Program-made: the position numbers and the translations under genes | NCBI RefSeq assembly: GCF_900111815.1 | Contig: NZ_LT630004.1 | Location: 2,156,293-2,220,292, forward strand | Direction: 5' to 3' | DNA length: 64,000 nucleotides | Origin: Bacillus massilinigeriensis | GTDB taxonomy: Bacteria > Bacillota > Bacilli > Bacillales > Cytobacillaceae | Notes under the pieces: model-generated | Database searches by the model: none | What the model was told of the DNA's origin: nothing | What the model saw: the letters and a program-made list of their open reading frames with translations, nothing else | Part shown: piece by piece, positions 63,619-64,000 of the stretch | Position numbering within the stretch: the stretch's first letter is position 1 | Layout of the letters: every line of letters begins with the position of its first letter

Positions 63619-64000
63619 TTATTCTTGCTTATTTTCCTTAAACCATTCGTCCATTTTATCGAGGATTCTTCTCATTGCTCCGCTGTCCGAAAGTGATGGA
63701 AGCTCCGCAAGCAAGGCATGTTTAGGCGGTTTGATTCCTTCCCCCTTCTTTTGAAGGATAAGGATGCTCTTTGCCGCATTCTTGTTTTTGAAAAGTGAGG
63801 ATGGAAGCTGAAGAATACCTTGGACATTCATATTGTTTTTTATATATTTGTGAAGATAACCAGACTGTTCGCTTTCAAACAATTCATTGGGGATAACGAA
63901 AAACAAGTAGGCTCCGTCCTTTGCATGCCGTCCGCTTTGCTCGATGAACAAATGATGCGAATAAGTATGTCCTGTTTCTGCAAATACTTCAAAGTCCTTT
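63619..64000 (-). CDS. ytxK: Class I SAM-dependent (adenine-type) methyltransferase YtxK, 3' part
   Basis: The visible 126 C-terminal residues continue in frame to the window edge with no start, so the gene's 5' end lies outside. Segments SHHLFIEQSGRHAKDGAYLFFVIPNELFESEQSGYL (in parts), NNMNVQGILQLPSSLFKNKNAAKSILILQKKG match the end of N6-adenine-methylase-like YtxK, including the LPSSLFKN region seen in type I HsdM-like enzymes. It is upstream of ackA on the same strand, as in B. subtilis. No restriction partner is visible. Confidence 0.88.
   Translation of the reverse strand, partial: KDFEVFAETGHTYSHHLFIEQSGRHAKDGAYLFFVIPNELFESEQSGYLHKYIKNNMNVQGILQLPSSLFKNKNAAKSILILQKKGEGIKPPKHALLAELPSLSDSGAMRRILDKMDEWFKENKQE

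Noticed and set aside
63619-64000. DNA methyltransferase as part of a restriction-modification or defence system
   Set aside because: The visible part matches the housekeeping YtxK type beside ackA; no endonuclease or specificity subunit is seen. The 5' part is outside the window.

Overview
This 64 kb window is a chromosomal segment of a low-GC, endospore-forming Bacillaceae (Bacillus sensu lato). The evidence is a core gene order close to the pheT-to-ytxK region of Bacillus subtilis, sporulation genes (sspI, ytxC, ytvI, ytrH-ytrI), two T-box leaders, an L20-type leader, a preQ1-I riboswitch and an IS4Bsu1-like insertion sequence. No rRNA, tRNA, CRISPR array, prophage or classical defence locus is visible. 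Most genes lie on the minus strand.

Layout. 1-4.1 kb: T-box-controlled pheST and an rRNA methyltransferase; sspI on plus. 4.5-8.3 kb: an M42 peptidase, a dimeric dUTPase, a complete IS4-family element (6230-7634) inserted just upstream of the dUTPase gene, a nested GC-rich repeat and ysdA. 8.3-13.0 kb: rplT-rpmI-infC with an AUU start and structured leader, T-box-controlled thrS, ytxC. 13.3-20.0 kb: dnaI, dnaB, nrdR, an unknown gene, speD, gapB, coaE and mutM. 20.1-25.5 kb: polA and phoPR. 25.6-29.7 kb: a MaoC-like protein, then mdh, icd and citZ. 30-45 kb: ytwI, ytvI, fxsA, pyk, pfkA, accA, accD, a GntR/FadR-type regulator, malic enzyme, dnaE, ytrHI, nrnA, ytpI. 45-49.4 kb: ytoI, a small membrane protein, ytkL, an Xaa-Pro peptidase and queF. 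49.7-54.3 kb: a deoxynucleoside catabolic cluster deoR-deoC-cdd-nupC, broken by a dispersed repeat, and an orphan AmiS/UreI-like channel. 54.4-64 kb: ppaC, ald, a universal stress protein, argGH, moaB-ecsC, ackA and the 3' end of ytxK.

How the genes fit together. Central carbon metabolism dominates: pfkA-pyk (glycolysis), gapB (gluconeogenesis, with CcpN-like boxes on its promoter), citZ-icd-mdh (upper and lower TCA), ytsJ (malate to pyruvate plus NADPH), accDA (malonyl-CoA), ackA (acetate overflow) and ald. A GntR/FadR-type regulator lies between accDA and ytsJ, and near-identical 11-bp dyads (TGGTCAGACCA and TGGCCAGACCA) occur in both upstream regions. A local circuit coupling NADPH/pyruvate supply to fatty-acid synthesis is therefore plausible and is the most interesting regulatory hypothesis here. 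Other notable observations are four Pho-box-like hexamers at 11-bp spacing between phoR and polA, a mobile repeat inserted in another repeat near the IS, and a full plus truncated pair of related repeats between deoC and cdd. I found no convincing wholly new multi-gene system.
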